From Flavobacterium marginilacus (GTDB lineage: Bacteria > Bacteroidota > Bacteroidia > Flavobacteriales > Flavobacteriaceae), in NCBI RefSeq assembly GCF_026870155.1, contig NZ_CP113975.1:3534001-3598000 (forward strand): a DNA stretch of 64,000 bases, written 5' to 3'. A program made the translations under genes and the position numbers. Below are positions 13,723 to 24,051 of the stretch, piece by piece; the stretch's first letter is position 1; every line of letters begins with the position of its first letter. Under the pieces are notes generated by a model, which saw nothing but the letters and a program-made list of their open reading frames with translations, was not told where the DNA came from and did not search any database.

Positions 13723-14961
13723 TTATTTAAACAAACCTAAATCTATGGCTTCGCCCATTCTTTTGTAACCCAATTCATTTGGATGCAAAAAATCCTTATC
13801 ATGCATATTGGGTAAAATAGTTTTTGAGCCAGGCTCTGAAGCCATTGCTGCATCAAAATCAATTACAGCATCAAAACCATTATTTCCTCGAATCCATGCA
13901 TTTACAATATCTCTGGCTTCTTGTCGATAAGGCGCATCATAAAATGATTTTTCAAACGGTAGAATAGTACAGCCATACACTTTGATTCCCTTAGCGTGTG
14001 CTTTGTCGATCATCACTTTATAGGCAGCAATCAATTCCTGTGCTCTTACTGGAGATTCTTCAGCAGTTTTAATCCCTCCAATATCATTTATACCTTCAAG
14101 AATTACTAACCATTTTGTTCCAGCCTGAGAAAGTACATCTCTGTCAAATCGATTCAATGCTGTTGGACCTAATCCGCCTCTGACAACACAGTTTCCTCCA
14201 ATTCCTAAGTTCAAAACTCCAATATGTTCTGTTCCTTTATTTTCTAATAAACGTCCAGAAAAAATATCAGTCCATCTGTTCTGTTTATTAGTTCCTGAAC
14301 CTCGTCCATCAGTAATAGAATTCCCTAAGCAGACAATATTTGCCGATTTTTTAGGTGCAATAACATCCACTCCCATAATTGAATACCAATGGTCTGTCTT
14401 CACCGCACCCGAAAAAGCAGCATTGTTCAGATTATCTGCCTCCAAAATATAAGAGGTTGTTCGGGAACCTGGATGCCCGGATGTTTTTTGCGAAGCAGTC
14501 CCATAATGAATAGTTATCGCTAAAAGCTGGCCTGGCTGCAGCACAAAATCAAAAGCATCTGAAAACACTTCTTCCTGAGGGTTCATTGTTACTCCCGGAT
14601 TTCCTTTGAAGCTGAGTGTCTTTTGCGTAGCTGCATCAATAGCCGGAGCATCAGCAACATTTGCAATACTTACCGATTTTAAAACAGTTGGCTGATCACT
14701 ATATATATTTGAAAAGTGTAACCTCAGCTTTTTCCCTCCAATTGAAACCCTGATAATCTGCCTCAATGTATTTTCAGCCAAACCTGGAGCAGGCGGCATA
14801 TTATTGGGTTCAACAAGCATTTGTGCCGTAGCCCAAGTTCCTACCCAATTTTGAGTATTGGATTTTTCAATTCCATTTACGGCTGTTTGACTGGATTTAC
14901 ATCCCTCCAAAATAATGAGGAGACTAAAAAACAAAACCCATTTGATATGTTGCTTTTTCAT
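13723..14961 (-). CDS. SGNH/GDSL-family esterase, probable lipoprotein
   Basis: A 412-residue protein with a lipoprotein-type signal (LEGC, Cys21), so probably membrane-anchored. Residues about 40-200 form a beta-rich N-terminal region. The SGNH domain follows with CLGNSITDGRGS (nucleophile serine), NLGIGGNCV, ILEGINDIGG and the His block DFLHPNELGYKRMGEAI. The layout matches secreted GDSL esterases found in plant-polysaccharide loci. Acetyl-ester removal from xylan is inferred from context. It directly follows GH115 with a 14-bp gap, so the two are surely cotranscribed. Confidence 0.78.
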   Translation of the reverse strand: MKKQHIKWVLFFSLLIILEGCKSSQTAVNGIEKSNTQNWVGTWATAQMLVEPNNMPPAPGLAENTLRQIIRVSIGGKKLRLHFSNIYSDQPTVLKSVSIANVADAPAIDAATQKTLSFKGNPGVTMNPQEEVFSDAFDFVLQPGQLLAITIHYGTASQKTSGHPGSRTTSYILEADNLNNAAFSGAVKTDHWYSIMGVDVIAPKKSANIVCLGNSITDGRGSGTNKQNRWTDIFSGRLLENKGTEHIGVLNLGIGGNCVVRGGLGPTALNRFDRDVLSQAGTKWLVILEGINDIGGIKTAEESPVRAQELIAAYKVMIDKAHAKGIKVYGCTILPFEKSFYDAPYRQEARDIVNAWIRGNNGFDAVIDFDAAMASEPGSKTILPNMHDKDFLHPNELGYKRMGEAIDLGLFK

Positions 14962-14975
14962 ATTGAATCTAAAAA

Positions 14976-17936
14976 TTATTTTGCATTATACTGATTTGAA
15001 ACTGGTCCAAAATAACTGGGATACCTATTATTTGGGTTGATAACAATGTTGTCAATCACTACTTCTGGATCAATCATAAAGATTTTCAAGGTATGAATAC
15101 CCGGTTCGCTTACTTCTAATGCTGTATCAAGCCACCTCATATTGTCAAAAATATCGCTTCGCCGTTCCTTACCACTGCCGTTCAAATAACAATCTCTGTT
15201 TAAAGGAGGAAGTGGTTTTAACACTTTTGAGTTCGCTAAATTACTTGGGGTATATTCTTTGAACTCATCAACCATACCTTTTCGAGCATCAATAATTTGG
15301 GGTGTTTGATTATCTAAAGCAACTGCAATTCTCAATCCACGAGTTGGATTAACATCCTGCACAGGAAGAATACCTAAAAAAACTTTTGCTTTTCCTTTTT
15401 CAGAAAGTAAGACTTTATATTCTAATCGAGGAGCTGTTTCTACAGTTGCACTTGGTGCATTTGTTGGATAAATTCCCATACTCGCTTCTGATCTTCCTAA
15501 ATCTGATAAAGCAATCCATTTTGCATTCTTTCCTGGTATATTAGCATTGTATTTATTTGAAGGAATAGAAAATTCTCCCGTTAAACTCCCAAAATAAGGT
15601 TCGTTAATTTTTGGCTGATCTGCTTTTACAGCGTCAAGCTGAACAGATACTATATTATTTCCTTGACTAACTTCAATCACACCATCAAAAGTTCCATCGG
15701 CTAAAATATTCCAGTCTATATCTACCTGAATACGTGTTTCTTTTTCAACAACCCCTTTAGACTGACTTAATTTAATCCAAGGTTTATTTGCTTTAGCAAC
15801 AAATTCAAATTTTCCAAGACCACGGTTAAATACGTCAATATAATAACTGGATTTAGCCAATCCGTCAAATACAGGCAATACTGCTTTATCAGTAGCATTC
15901 GGCCATGATAATTCAGATCCTTCTATAGCGACACCCATCGTTGGCTCAGCTAATGGAGTTATTTCTTTCATCTCAGGAAGTTGATTAGCTTTAGGCATAG
16001 ACCACATTGTATACCCCATGTGAACGTCACTCATCATATTCTTCCACTTCCCTTTGGACATTGTATCATTGTAGTAATCACTCATTTTTTTATCTTCTTC
16101 AAAAAGATCCTGAGCACGTTTGTAAAAATCATTTGCACTTACTCTGCCTTGTTTTGCAAAAAGCCTGTTTTTATCGGCTGCCAGAAAGATTTCAGCAACG
16201 CCGGCCGAAGCTTTCGCTGGATACAATACTAATTGATAATAAGCATCTTGAGCATCTGAAGGAATTTCTGATTTTAATTTTTCTGCTTTATCAGTTACTT
16301 CCCTCCATAGTTTTAATACTCTATCCGATTCATGGTTATTGACAACGCTAAAAATATTAGCAACCTGTACTTCAGGTTTACGCCAAAGATTATATTTGGT
16401 ATACTTTGAAACTATATCTGCAATCTCTTCAGCATGTTCGTTTCCAAAAATTCTCTTAGCCCAATCAACTGTATAATTCCAAGTTTTATCCGCTGGGATT
16501 CCATCTGGATTCCAGGCAAAACGCATAATAAAATCAATAGGAAGTTCTTTAGGCTTTAAGTCACCAACATTAACTATCCATAATTTATCAAGACCTGATT
16601 GATAAGCCAAATTAAATTGTTCTTGCAGTTTAGGAATTGTAGTAGTGTTAAGCCAACGATCATTCCAAGGACCTCCGTTCATATCAATATGATAGTACAA
16701 TCCACCCCCTCCTATTCTATTCTTTTCCTTTTCTGGATAAGTACGTCGTATTTGTCCCCAGTTATTGTCACAGAATAAAAGAATAACATCATCTGGAACT
16801 GTCATGCCTGCATCGTAATAACGCTGCACTTCTGTAAATATAGCCCAAACTTGAGGGTGATTTTCAGGAGGATCATTATATACTTTTTGAATAATTCCTC
16901 TTTGCTTTTTTATAACATTCTGCAAAGTGTTAATGTTCTTTAAATCGTCACCTTCTCCCATTGCCACATCACCTTCGCCACGCATTCCAATGGTGATTAA
17001 GTTATCAAAATTTTTATTGCGTTCTAATCCATCGTAAAAAAATTGACTAATATTCTTTTCATTGGTTTCAAAGTTCCATTCCCCAATTTCTTTTTTTCTA
17101 TCTGTATATTCTTTTTGCGAACGCATCATCGGTTCATGATGTGAAGTTCCCATCACAATGCCATATTCATCAGCAACTACGGGATTCAGCGGATCGTCTT
17201 CATTAAATGATTTTCCCCACATTGCTGGCCATAAATAATTGGCTTTCAAACGCAAAAGTAATTCAAACATAGTGGCATACATTTTGGAATTTATTCCTCC
17301 GTAATTTCCTCTTGCCCATTGTGCAAATGAAGGTTCCTCATCGTTGATAAATATGCCGCGGTATTTTACTTTTGGCGAATTTTGAATGTATGTTCCATGC
17401 TTAATGTAAAGTTCTTTTACTTTTTTAATTGGAACATCAGCCCAAAAATACCATGGAGAGACGCCAATTTTTTCCGAGATATCATAAATTCCATAAATAG
17501 TCCCCCGTTTATCACTGCCTGCTACTACTAACTGACCGTCTACTGTCTGAATTAAAAATGATTCCCACTGTCCTTTTATACCAGAAACATCAATTTTTTT
17601 AGCAGCTATTAATTTATCAATAATCTGGCTTTTACCGATAGTTCCTACCACAATAGAATTCTTTTCAGATTGTATGCTTTCAAAAACCTGAGAAGATTCC
17701 CCTGTTACTTTTCGGACATCATCTCCTAAATCTTTCGCAGCGCGGACAACTCCTTTCCAATCACTTGGATCAACATAAATAGAAGCTGATTTACCATTAG
17801 CCGCAATTGTAAAAGCATGTGTTTCCATTTGATGCAAAACATATTGTGGAGGTGTTTGCTGGACACTTTTTTTAATTGACTGACCAAATGTATTTGCCAT
17901 TAAAAACAATACTGCTGATAACGTATAAAATTTCAT
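14976..17936 (-). CDS. GH115 xylan alpha-1,2-glucuronidase
   Basis: A 986-residue secreted enzyme that removes (4-O-methyl-)glucuronic acid from internal xyloses of xylan. The start at 17936 gives signal peptide MKFYTLSAVLFLMANTFGQ; another ATG 15 bp upstream is possible. An N-terminal GH67-like alpha/beta domain (about residues 25-190) is followed by the TIM-barrel with the GH115 signatures NYLWPAMWGKSFNEDDP, GIVMGTSHHEPMMR, FCDNNWGQIRRTYP and YYHIDMNGGPWNDRWLNT. A C-terminal beta-sandwich region (about 650-985) carries the GH115_C-type module. Length is at the upper end of the family. It lies between GH43 and SGNH genes and marks the substrate as glucuronoxylan. Confidence 0.92.
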   Translation of the reverse strand: MKFYTLSAVLFLMANTFGQSIKKSVQQTPPQYVLHQMETHAFTIAANGKSASIYVDPSDWKGVVRAAKDLGDDVRKVTGESSQVFESIQSEKNSIVVGTIGKSQIIDKLIAAKKIDVSGIKGQWESFLIQTVDGQLVVAGSDKRGTIYGIYDISEKIGVSPWYFWADVPIKKVKELYIKHGTYIQNSPKVKYRGIFINDEEPSFAQWARGNYGGINSKMYATMFELLLRLKANYLWPAMWGKSFNEDDPLNPVVADEYGIVMGTSHHEPMMRSQKEYTDRKKEIGEWNFETNEKNISQFFYDGLERNKNFDNLITIGMRGEGDVAMGEGDDLKNINTLQNVIKKQRGIIQKVYNDPPENHPQVWAIFTEVQRYYDAGMTVPDDVILLFCDNNWGQIRRTYPEKEKNRIGGGGLYYHIDMNGGPWNDRWLNTTTIPKLQEQFNLAYQSGLDKLWIVNVGDLKPKELPIDFIMRFAWNPDGIPADKTWNYTVDWAKRIFGNEHAEEIADIVSKYTKYNLWRKPEVQVANIFSVVNNHESDRVLKLWREVTDKAEKLKSEIPSDAQDAYYQLVLYPAKASAGVAEIFLAADKNRLFAKQGRVSANDFYKRAQDLFEEDKKMSDYYNDTMSKGKWKNMMSDVHMGYTMWSMPKANQLPEMKEITPLAEPTMGVAIEGSELSWPNATDKAVLPVFDGLAKSSYYIDVFNRGLGKFEFVAKANKPWIKLSQSKGVVEKETRIQVDIDWNILADGTFDGVIEVSQGNNIVSVQLDAVKADQPKINEPYFGSLTGEFSIPSNKYNANIPGKNAKWIALSDLGRSEASMGIYPTNAPSATVETAPRLEYKVLLSEKGKAKVFLGILPVQDVNPTRGLRIAVALDNQTPQIIDARKGMVDEFKEYTPSNLANSKVLKPLPPLNRDCYLNGSGKERRSDIFDNMRWLDTALEVSEPGIHTLKIFMIDPEVVIDNIVINPNNRYPSYFGPVSNQYNAK

Positions 17937-18017
17937 TTTGAATTGAATCATAATTGATTATAAATAGATTTGAGACAGCCTATAAGCGAGACTTTAAATT
18001 AAAAATTACAGTATCAA

Positions 18018-18048
18018 AGACCCCAAAATCAAAATCCCTTCGGGGTCT
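18018..18048. other. Intergenic hairpin between GH43 and GH115
   Basis: The 7-bp perfect stem agacccc/ggggtct (18018-18024 with 18042-18048) has a 17-nt loop. It is not followed by a U-tract on the minus strand, so a terminator is unlikely. A role in mRNA processing or stability within the operon is possible but unproven. Confidence 0.4.
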
Positions 18049-18073
18049 GTAACTTAAAAACTGCATCTTCTCT

Positions 18074-19807
18074 TTACTGAGGCTGAGCATCATTAGCAGC
18101 AGTTGCATATAATCCTACCAATGCGCCTGTAAAACCTCCTGCAGCATTAGTTGACAGAATATCTCCTGAAACTGCTCCCCCTAAGTTTTTAAAATCAATA
18201 CCATCAGTTGAATAGCTAAATTCATAACTGTCTCCTGTTGCTTTTACCTGCAGACGGATTGGTTTTTTGATGTCAATTTTTGTACTTGCAATAATTTTAG
18301 ACTCCCCTTTTTCTGTTCTTTCTAACAATATATAAGTATCATTTCCTTTTTTGGTGATACCAAAAACATAATTAAACTTCTCATTTTGCAGACATGTAAT
18401 ACCTGCCAAATCTTTTTCGGAAGCTGGTTTGTAATCAATTGTTGTGGCAAAAGTGAAACTATTGTGCTGCTGTCTGTAAAAAAGCGTCGAAGTAGGTTTC
18501 ACTTCTTTAATGTTTACTTCAAATGGATTAATCTGCAGTCCTTTTTTAGTTACTGAAATAAAATTTTCGCGCGGCCCTCTTAATCCTATCCATCTGTAAT
18601 CTAATTTATTGGAAGTAAAATTTTCTTCGAAAGTAAAATTTCCATTAGGAAAAAATCCATCCTTTCCGGTTTTATTTTCAGCTCCGTTTGGCGTTTTTAA
18701 TTTTGGTTCCATTGGAACTAATCCGTTTTCAAAAACAGGAAACGTTCCAGACCAGTCTACAGGAAGCATAAACGTTTCACGTCCTGCATTTACTCTGTCT
18801 TTTTCATTAGGGCGTATTCCTAAAAACACTCCGTAATATTTATTATCCGGTCCTAATACTAAATCAGCATGTCCTGCCCAATCCACTTTATTGGCTCTGT
18901 CTTTTGGAAAATATCTTTGTGTTAGGATGGGATTGTTTGATGATGGTTTAAAAGGACCTTTTGGACTGTCACTGATGAAAATCACCTCACTATGATTCCC
19001 TCCTGTACCACCTTCGGCACACATTAAATAATAACGTCCGTCTTTTTTATACAAATGCGGCGCTTCAATCCAAATAGGTTTTTTAGAAAGATCTACTCCT
19101 CCGTCAACAATAATTTTATCAGTACCTGGAATTACTTTGTCAGCTGCAGTATCATATTCCCATACTTTAATTACGCGGTGACCAATATAAAGTTCTTTGC
19201 CTTTATCCGGAGCATCATTGTGAACGATATAACCTTTTCCATTATCATCAAAAAAAATACATGGATCAATTCCTCCAAAATCTAGTTTAATTGGGCTTCC
19301 CCAGCCTTTCATCGGGTCTTTGGTTTTTACTATTATATTTCCCATATTCCCTGTAAAAGCCGTAACAATCATATAAAAAGTATCATTATGCGGATTGTAA
19401 GTTATCCCCGGAGCGTAGACTCCTGCACTGATACCCGTATCGTGCGGATTAAATTCGTTTACATTATTCAAAACCCCGCCCAAATCAGTCCAGTTTACTA
19501 AATCTTTAGAATGAAAAATAGGTACGCCGGGAAACATTGCAAATGATGAACAAACCATATAATAATCATCCCCTTTTCTGGTAATTGCCGGATCCGGATA
19601 ACACCCCTGCAGCACCGGGGTATAAAACTCCCCTGCTTTTAATGGATTTTTTTTATATAACTGATCGTCACCCTGATAAACCACTTTGGAAAACACTGGT
19701 GGATTTTTTGCTGTTTTACCTTTGAGCTTGTCTTTATCACCAATATTTGTGAAGGAAAACAAGCCCATCATTAATGATGAAAATAAAACGATTTGTATCT
19801 TTTTCAT
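18074..19807 (-). CDS. GH43 beta-xylosidase/arabinofuranosidase with C-terminal beta-sandwich
   Basis: A 577-residue secreted GH43 enzyme. After an N-terminal signal region the five-bladed propeller (about residues 55-370) shows catalytic base YPDPAITRKGDDYYMV, pKa-modulating aspartate GGIDPCIFFDDNGKG and general acid WIEAPHLYKKDGRYYLM. The C-terminal region (about 385-575, NFTFEENFTSNKLDYRWIGLRGPRENF) is a concanavalin-A-like domain, the usual partner in beta-xylosidase-type GH43 proteins. It probably trims xylose or arabinose from xylo-oligosaccharides. It is far from the other GH43 proteins here in sequence, so it should have a distinct specificity. Confidence 0.85.
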   Translation of the reverse strand: MKKIQIVLFSSLMMGLFSFTNIGDKDKLKGKTAKNPPVFSKVVYQGDDQLYKKNPLKAGEFYTPVLQGCYPDPAITRKGDDYYMVCSSFAMFPGVPIFHSKDLVNWTDLGGVLNNVNEFNPHDTGISAGVYAPGITYNPHNDTFYMIVTAFTGNMGNIIVKTKDPMKGWGSPIKLDFGGIDPCIFFDDNGKGYIVHNDAPDKGKELYIGHRVIKVWEYDTAADKVIPGTDKIIVDGGVDLSKKPIWIEAPHLYKKDGRYYLMCAEGGTGGNHSEVIFISDSPKGPFKPSSNNPILTQRYFPKDRANKVDWAGHADLVLGPDNKYYGVFLGIRPNEKDRVNAGRETFMLPVDWSGTFPVFENGLVPMEPKLKTPNGAENKTGKDGFFPNGNFTFEENFTSNKLDYRWIGLRGPRENFISVTKKGLQINPFEVNIKEVKPTSTLFYRQQHNSFTFATTIDYKPASEKDLAGITCLQNEKFNYVFGITKKGNDTYILLERTEKGESKIIASTKIDIKKPIRLQVKATGDSYEFSYSTDGIDFKNLGGAVSGDILSTNAAGGFTGALVGLYATAANDAQPQ

Positions 19808-19866
19808 TTCTAACTATTTATTTATTATTTATTAATTTTATTCTTTTCTAACTTTAGTTTGTACTG

Positions 19867-21219
19867 CTATTCAAATTTGATCCAATCAATTTCAATTTGA
19901 TTATCACCTTTCGACAAAACAATCAAATTTTGAATACCGGATTCCATTGTCAATACTGGCGATTTTATTTCTGCCCAATTACTGCCTTTGGAAACAGTTA
20001 CTTCAGCGATAATCGTTTGTTTTTTTTCTTTCGAAGCTATCTGCAGAACCCCGCCTTTTTCTGAAGAAACTTTTACAGTCACCGATTTTAATTTTTTCTG
20101 ACCAAAATCAACATTATTGTACTGTATCCATCCTCCTGACTGATTGAAGGAAGTTTTCCATCCTTTAAAGGAATTTTGACTCTCTAAAAATGAAATTGAA
20201 ACTCCTTTATCGCTTATTTCAAAATATCGGTCAATTTGAATTTGATCCGTTGCTTTGGTGATTCCAACGCCTCTTAAAGTCGGAATCACTTTCTGAATAG
20301 TTCCGTCTGGATTGAAATTCAAATAATCAGCTCTGATTGATCTGGCTTTATCAAATTGAGGCGATAAATCGTTGTGGTGATAAAACAAATACCATTGCTT
20401 TTTAAATTCTATAATCGAATGATGATTAGTCCAGCATCCGGCAGGCGATTCATCCATAATAACGCCTGCAACTTTGAATGGACCTAACGGATTATAAGCA
20501 GTTGCATATTCTAAACGCTCAATTTTGTTTTCGACATGAGGATAAGTCAGGTAATAGATTCCGTTTCTCTCAAATACATACGGTCCTTCTTTTAATCCTA
20601 TCGCAGGCAAATTTTCTAGTGTTTTCACCTCCGAATCTAATTCGGTCATGTTTTCCTTTAATTTGGCTCCATAAATATTTCCTCCAGACCAGTATAAATA
20701 AGCCTGTCCGTCTTTGTCAATAAAAACATTAGGATCAATCCCACTGATTCCTTTTATCGGATTTGGTTCCGGCACATAAGGTCCTTCAGGCTTACTGGCA
20801 ATGGCCACGCCTACGGTAAATCCTTTTTTATAATTAATGGTATCTTTTGGTATACTCGGAAAATAGAAATAATACTTACCCTTTCTTTCAATACAATCTG
20901 GTGCCCACATGCTATAACTATTGGGTTTAACCCAGGAAACTGAATTTTGCTGTACTATCATTCCGTGATCTGTCCAATGGGTTAAGTCAGCCGAAGAAAA
21001 CACATGATAATCTTCCATACAAAACCAGTCTTTGCGTCCTTTCCCTTCAGCCGCAAGAATATCATGAGACGGAAATATATAAACTTTATCTCCAAACACT
21101 CTCGCAGAAGGATCGGCCGTAAACTGATCTCGGATAAGCGGATTTTGAGCAAAAGAAACTGTGTTAATTATAAATACTAACACCATTTCAATTTTAAAAA
21201 TACAGGTTAAATTCTTCAT
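19867..21219 (-). CDS. GH43 arabinofuranosidase/xylosidase-like with C-terminal CBM6-like domain
   Basis: A 450-residue secreted GH43 enzyme with a signal peptide (about residues 1-24, ending VSFAQ). The propeller (about 25-315) shows base FTADPSARVFGD, modulator GIDPNVFIDKDG and general acid LKEGPYVFERNG. Residues about 325-450 form a CBM6-like beta-sandwich (GGWIQYNNVDFGQ, ENVDFG-type motif, LIVLSKGDNQIEIDWIKFE). It belongs to the same subgroup as the two genes upstream and the gene at 28294, and they look like products of tandem duplication. The tryptophan after the acid Glu-Gly-Pro in those paralogues is tyrosine here. Substrate is probably arabinosyl or xylosyl decorations. Confidence 0.85.
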   Translation of the reverse strand: MKNLTCIFKIEMVLVFIINTVSFAQNPLIRDQFTADPSARVFGDKVYIFPSHDILAAEGKGRKDWFCMEDYHVFSSADLTHWTDHGMIVQQNSVSWVKPNSYSMWAPDCIERKGKYYFYFPSIPKDTINYKKGFTVGVAIASKPEGPYVPEPNPIKGISGIDPNVFIDKDGQAYLYWSGGNIYGAKLKENMTELDSEVKTLENLPAIGLKEGPYVFERNGIYYLTYPHVENKIERLEYATAYNPLGPFKVAGVIMDESPAGCWTNHHSIIEFKKQWYLFYHHNDLSPQFDKARSIRADYLNFNPDGTIQKVIPTLRGVGITKATDQIQIDRYFEISDKGVSISFLESQNSFKGWKTSFNQSGGWIQYNNVDFGQKKLKSVTVKVSSEKGGVLQIASKEKKQTIIAEVTVSKGSNWAEIKSPVLTMESGIQNLIVLSKGDNQIEIDWIKFE

Positions 21220-21322
21220 TTTATTTTACATTAATTGACTAAATATCCCTCCATTACATTTTTTAAGGAAACTGATACTTTAAATTGCTTCTTAAATACA
21301 TAATTATCTGAATCCTTTTTTA

Positions 21323-22678
21323 TTATTTAGAAAACATCCAATAATCAAAAAACATGATTTTGCTGGAAGCTTTTCCTTTAAACACAAAATAAACATCATG
21401 TATTCCTGTGACTTTCTGAATGTCTGTAGTCACTAATGCCCATCTATCGTTTCCTCCTGTCATTGGAACTTTTATAGTTCCAATTAATTCACCATCCACA
21501 CCGTCTAACCTTACTTCCATAGATACATCACTGTTGTGAGTTGTACCCAGCCTTGCGGTAAATTTTGAAGCCCCATCTTTTCGGAAATCGACATCTTTAA
21601 CTTTTGTAAAAGCATCATTTTTCATGGCAGTTATAAAAACACCAACCTCATTATTCTGCATCGCTTTTACATCTTTTGACCAAGCCATAGTTTCTGCTTC
21701 TGACTTAACGTAAGGATTGACAGTGGCCAAGCTTTTTTTAATTCCTTCGGTCATATTCATCTGTTTAATGGTGCCATCCGGATTGAAAACAGCTTCTTCT
21801 ACACATACTGATCGGGTAAAACCTCCACCTCCAGGTAATGCGCCATTATGATAGAAAAAATAAGACTTGCCTTTAAAATCAATAACACCGGGATGGTTTG
21901 TAAAGCTTCCGCTCTGAGTAGGCATTACAACCCCCTGATATTTCCAAGGACCAATCGGACTTTTGCTGGTCGAATAACTTATATGTTCTGAAATTGGACC
22001 TCCCGCAAAAAACAAATAATACAATTTGTTTCTTTTATAAAGCTAGGGTCCTTCTTCATAAGTTGTAGGCCTGCGGGAATCTTCTTTTCCTATGCGTTTT
22101 CCAAATGCTTCAATAGTGTTTGGGAATGTTTTTATTTCGTCATTATAAGAGATCATGTCTTCGTTCAATTTCACATAATGGCATACAGGATTTCCCCATA
22201 ATAGATAAGCCTGTCCATCATCATCAACAAAAACCGTTGGATCAATATCGGCATTGCTGTTTTGAATTAGTGGTTTTCCTAAAGGATCTGTGAAAGGTCC
22301 ATAAGGGCTATTTGACACTGCGACTCCAATACCATTTTTCCCCTGACGATCGGTTATTGGCGCATATATATAAAACTTGCCTTCTCTTTCTATACACTGA
22401 ATTGCCCAAGCATTCATCTTTGCCCAGCTAAAATCTTTGTATGACAGCACCGCGCCATGATCTGTCCAGTTTACCATGTCTTCGGTAGTGTATAACTTCC
22501 AGTCATTCATCGTAAACCAAGTCGATTCATCTTCGTCATGGGAAGTATACAAATACACTTTGCCATTATACACCATCGGTGCGGGATCGGCGGTATAGCT
22601 TGTCTGTACAATAGGATTTTGAGAAAATCCAATCATAGGAATTATATATACCAAAAGCTTAATTTTTTTTAAGTACAT
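21323..22678 (-). pseudogene. GH43-CBM6 gene interrupted by one in-frame amber codon
   Basis: The two open pieces (22678-22043 and the continuation to 21323) are in the same frame and together encode a full-length 451-residue GH43-CBM6 protein. The only defect is TAG at 22043-22045, codon 212. It falls in the general-acid motif: the gene reads [17 protein letters not shown] where paralogues read EGPWVYKRKGHYY and EGPWVYKRKNLYY. A single G-to-A change would convert the tryptophan TGG to TAG. The signal peptide, base motif [12 protein letters not shown], modulator [12 protein letters not shown] and the CBM6-like C-terminus ([19 protein letters not shown]) are intact. It could be a recent pseudogene, a sequencing error or a read-through gene. 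Without read-through the product stops right after the catalytic Glu and is inactive. Confidence 0.85.
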
Positions 22679-22723
22679 TTTTTATTTATTAACTTTTTTA
22701 GATTGTTTTTAAATTAAATGGGA

Positions 22724-24037
22724 TTATTCAAATAGCCACCAATCTAAATTAAACATAGATTTCTCATTCCCTTTGAACACAAAAAACAGATTATGCAAGC
22801 CTTTTACCTTTTTAACTTTAGCATTAAATTCTTTCCAAGTATTTAAATCCCCGGTACTTTTTATAACACAAACACCCAGAAGTTCGCCTTCTTTAGTATC
22901 TAAATGGATTTCTATTTTTCCTCCCAAAATGGAAGAGGCACTAACTTGGAAACTTTTTGGTTCTTTATCAAAATTAACAGACTGAATATCAATATAATCG
23001 TCGTTGTCTATTTTAGTCACAAATACACCTTTTTCATTAATTGCATCCGACTTCACTCCTTCACTCCATGCCATGGTTTCAGCTTCAACACGTTTAAAAG
23101 GATTAATTGTTCCAACTGGTTTTGGTCCATCAACAGACCAGTATGATAAGGCTTGTATTGTTCCGTCGGGATTATAAATGATTTCGTCCATATCCACAGA
23201 ACGTCTTTCATAAAACGTAGCAGTTTCTCTTTTTATTAAATCATAACTATGACCAAAAACATAAGATTTACCTTTATAATCAATTATCCCAGGGTGATTA
23301 CCTCTTGTTTTCTCACTGGCTTGAACGACCATTCCTTTATATTCCCAAGGTCCTGCTGGGGAATTACTCATCGCGTATCCAATCCCTTCCGGACAGCAAG
23401 TTGAGGCGTAAGACATATAATAATGTCCTTTGCGTTTATAAACCCAAGGCCCTTCCTGATAGTTCCTTGGTTTAGTAGGTTCTTTGACAACTTCTCCAGA
23501 GGTCGAAATCATGTCTTCATTTAATTTCACATAATATACATCCGGATTTCCCCAATATAGATAAGCTTGTCCGTCATCATCAATAAGTGGTGTTGGGTCA
23601 ATATCATTCCAAATATGATTGTCCTCAATCAATCGTTTTCCCAGTGGATCTTTAAACGGTCCATAAGGACTATCGGATACTAATACACCTATTCCCTGCC
23701 CGTGCATGGGAGCGTAAATATAAAATTTACCATTTCTCTCTATACATTGAATCGCCCAGGCACCATTGTCATGCTTTACCCAGCTGAAATCGTTCAGTGA
23801 AGCAACAATACCATGATCGGTCCAGTTTACCATATCTGTTGAAGTATAAAGCAGCCAATCCTTCATTTTGAATCCAGTGGCATCATCTTCATCATGGGAT
23901 GTATATAAAAACACTGTATCATTATGTACCATCGGAGCAGGATCGGCAGTATATTTGGTTTGAATAATAGGCTTCTGAGCAAACCCCAGCATGGGAATAC
24001 TACAAAATACTAAAAGGCATTTCTTTTTAAAGCTCAT
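22724..24037 (-). CDS. GH43 arabinofuranosidase/xylosidase-like with C-terminal CBM6-like domain
   Basis: A 437-residue secreted GH43 enzyme with a signal peptide ending GFAQ. Catalytic motifs are intact: base [12 protein letters not shown], modulator [19 protein letters not shown], general acid YQEGPWVYKRKGHYYMSYAS. A CBM6-like module follows (about residues 310-437, [12 protein letters not shown] ... LDWWLFE). It is the closest intact relative of the amber-interrupted gene that follows 45 bp downstream. It lies 14 bp after GH3, so arabinose or xylose release and GH3 action are coupled in expression. Confidence 0.87.
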   Translation of the reverse strand: MSFKKKCLLVFCSIPMLGFAQKPIIQTKYTADPAPMVHNDTVFLYTSHDEDDATGFKMKDWLLYTSTDMVNWTDHGIVASLNDFSWVKHDNGAWAIQCIERNGKFYIYAPMHGQGIGVLVSDSPYGPFKDPLGKRLIEDNHIWNDIDPTPLIDDDGQAYLYWGNPDVYYVKLNEDMISTSGEVVKEPTKPRNYQEGPWVYKRKGHYYMSYASTCCPEGIGYAMSNSPAGPWEYKGMVVQASEKTRGNHPGIIDYKGKSYVFGHSYDLIKRETATFYERRSVDMDEIIYNPDGTIQALSYWSVDGPKPVGTINPFKRVEAETMAWSEGVKSDAINEKGVFVTKIDNDDYIDIQSVNFDKEPKSFQVSASSILGGKIEIHLDTKEGELLGVCVIKSTGDLNTWKEFNAKVKKVKGLHNLFFVFKGNEKSMFNLDWWLFE

Positions 24038-24051
24038 TTTTTTTAACTGTT

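Noticed and set aside
21323..22024. Independent small GH43 gene starting at 22024
   Set aside because: It would begin at a TTG in the middle of a propeller blade and lack the catalytic base. It is the continuation of the upstream frame after one amber codon.
21323..22678. Programmed amber read-through or pyrrolysine use
   Set aside because: Only one gene shows TAG internally and paralogues have tryptophan there. A point mutation or sequence error is simpler, and no suppressor system is visible in the window.
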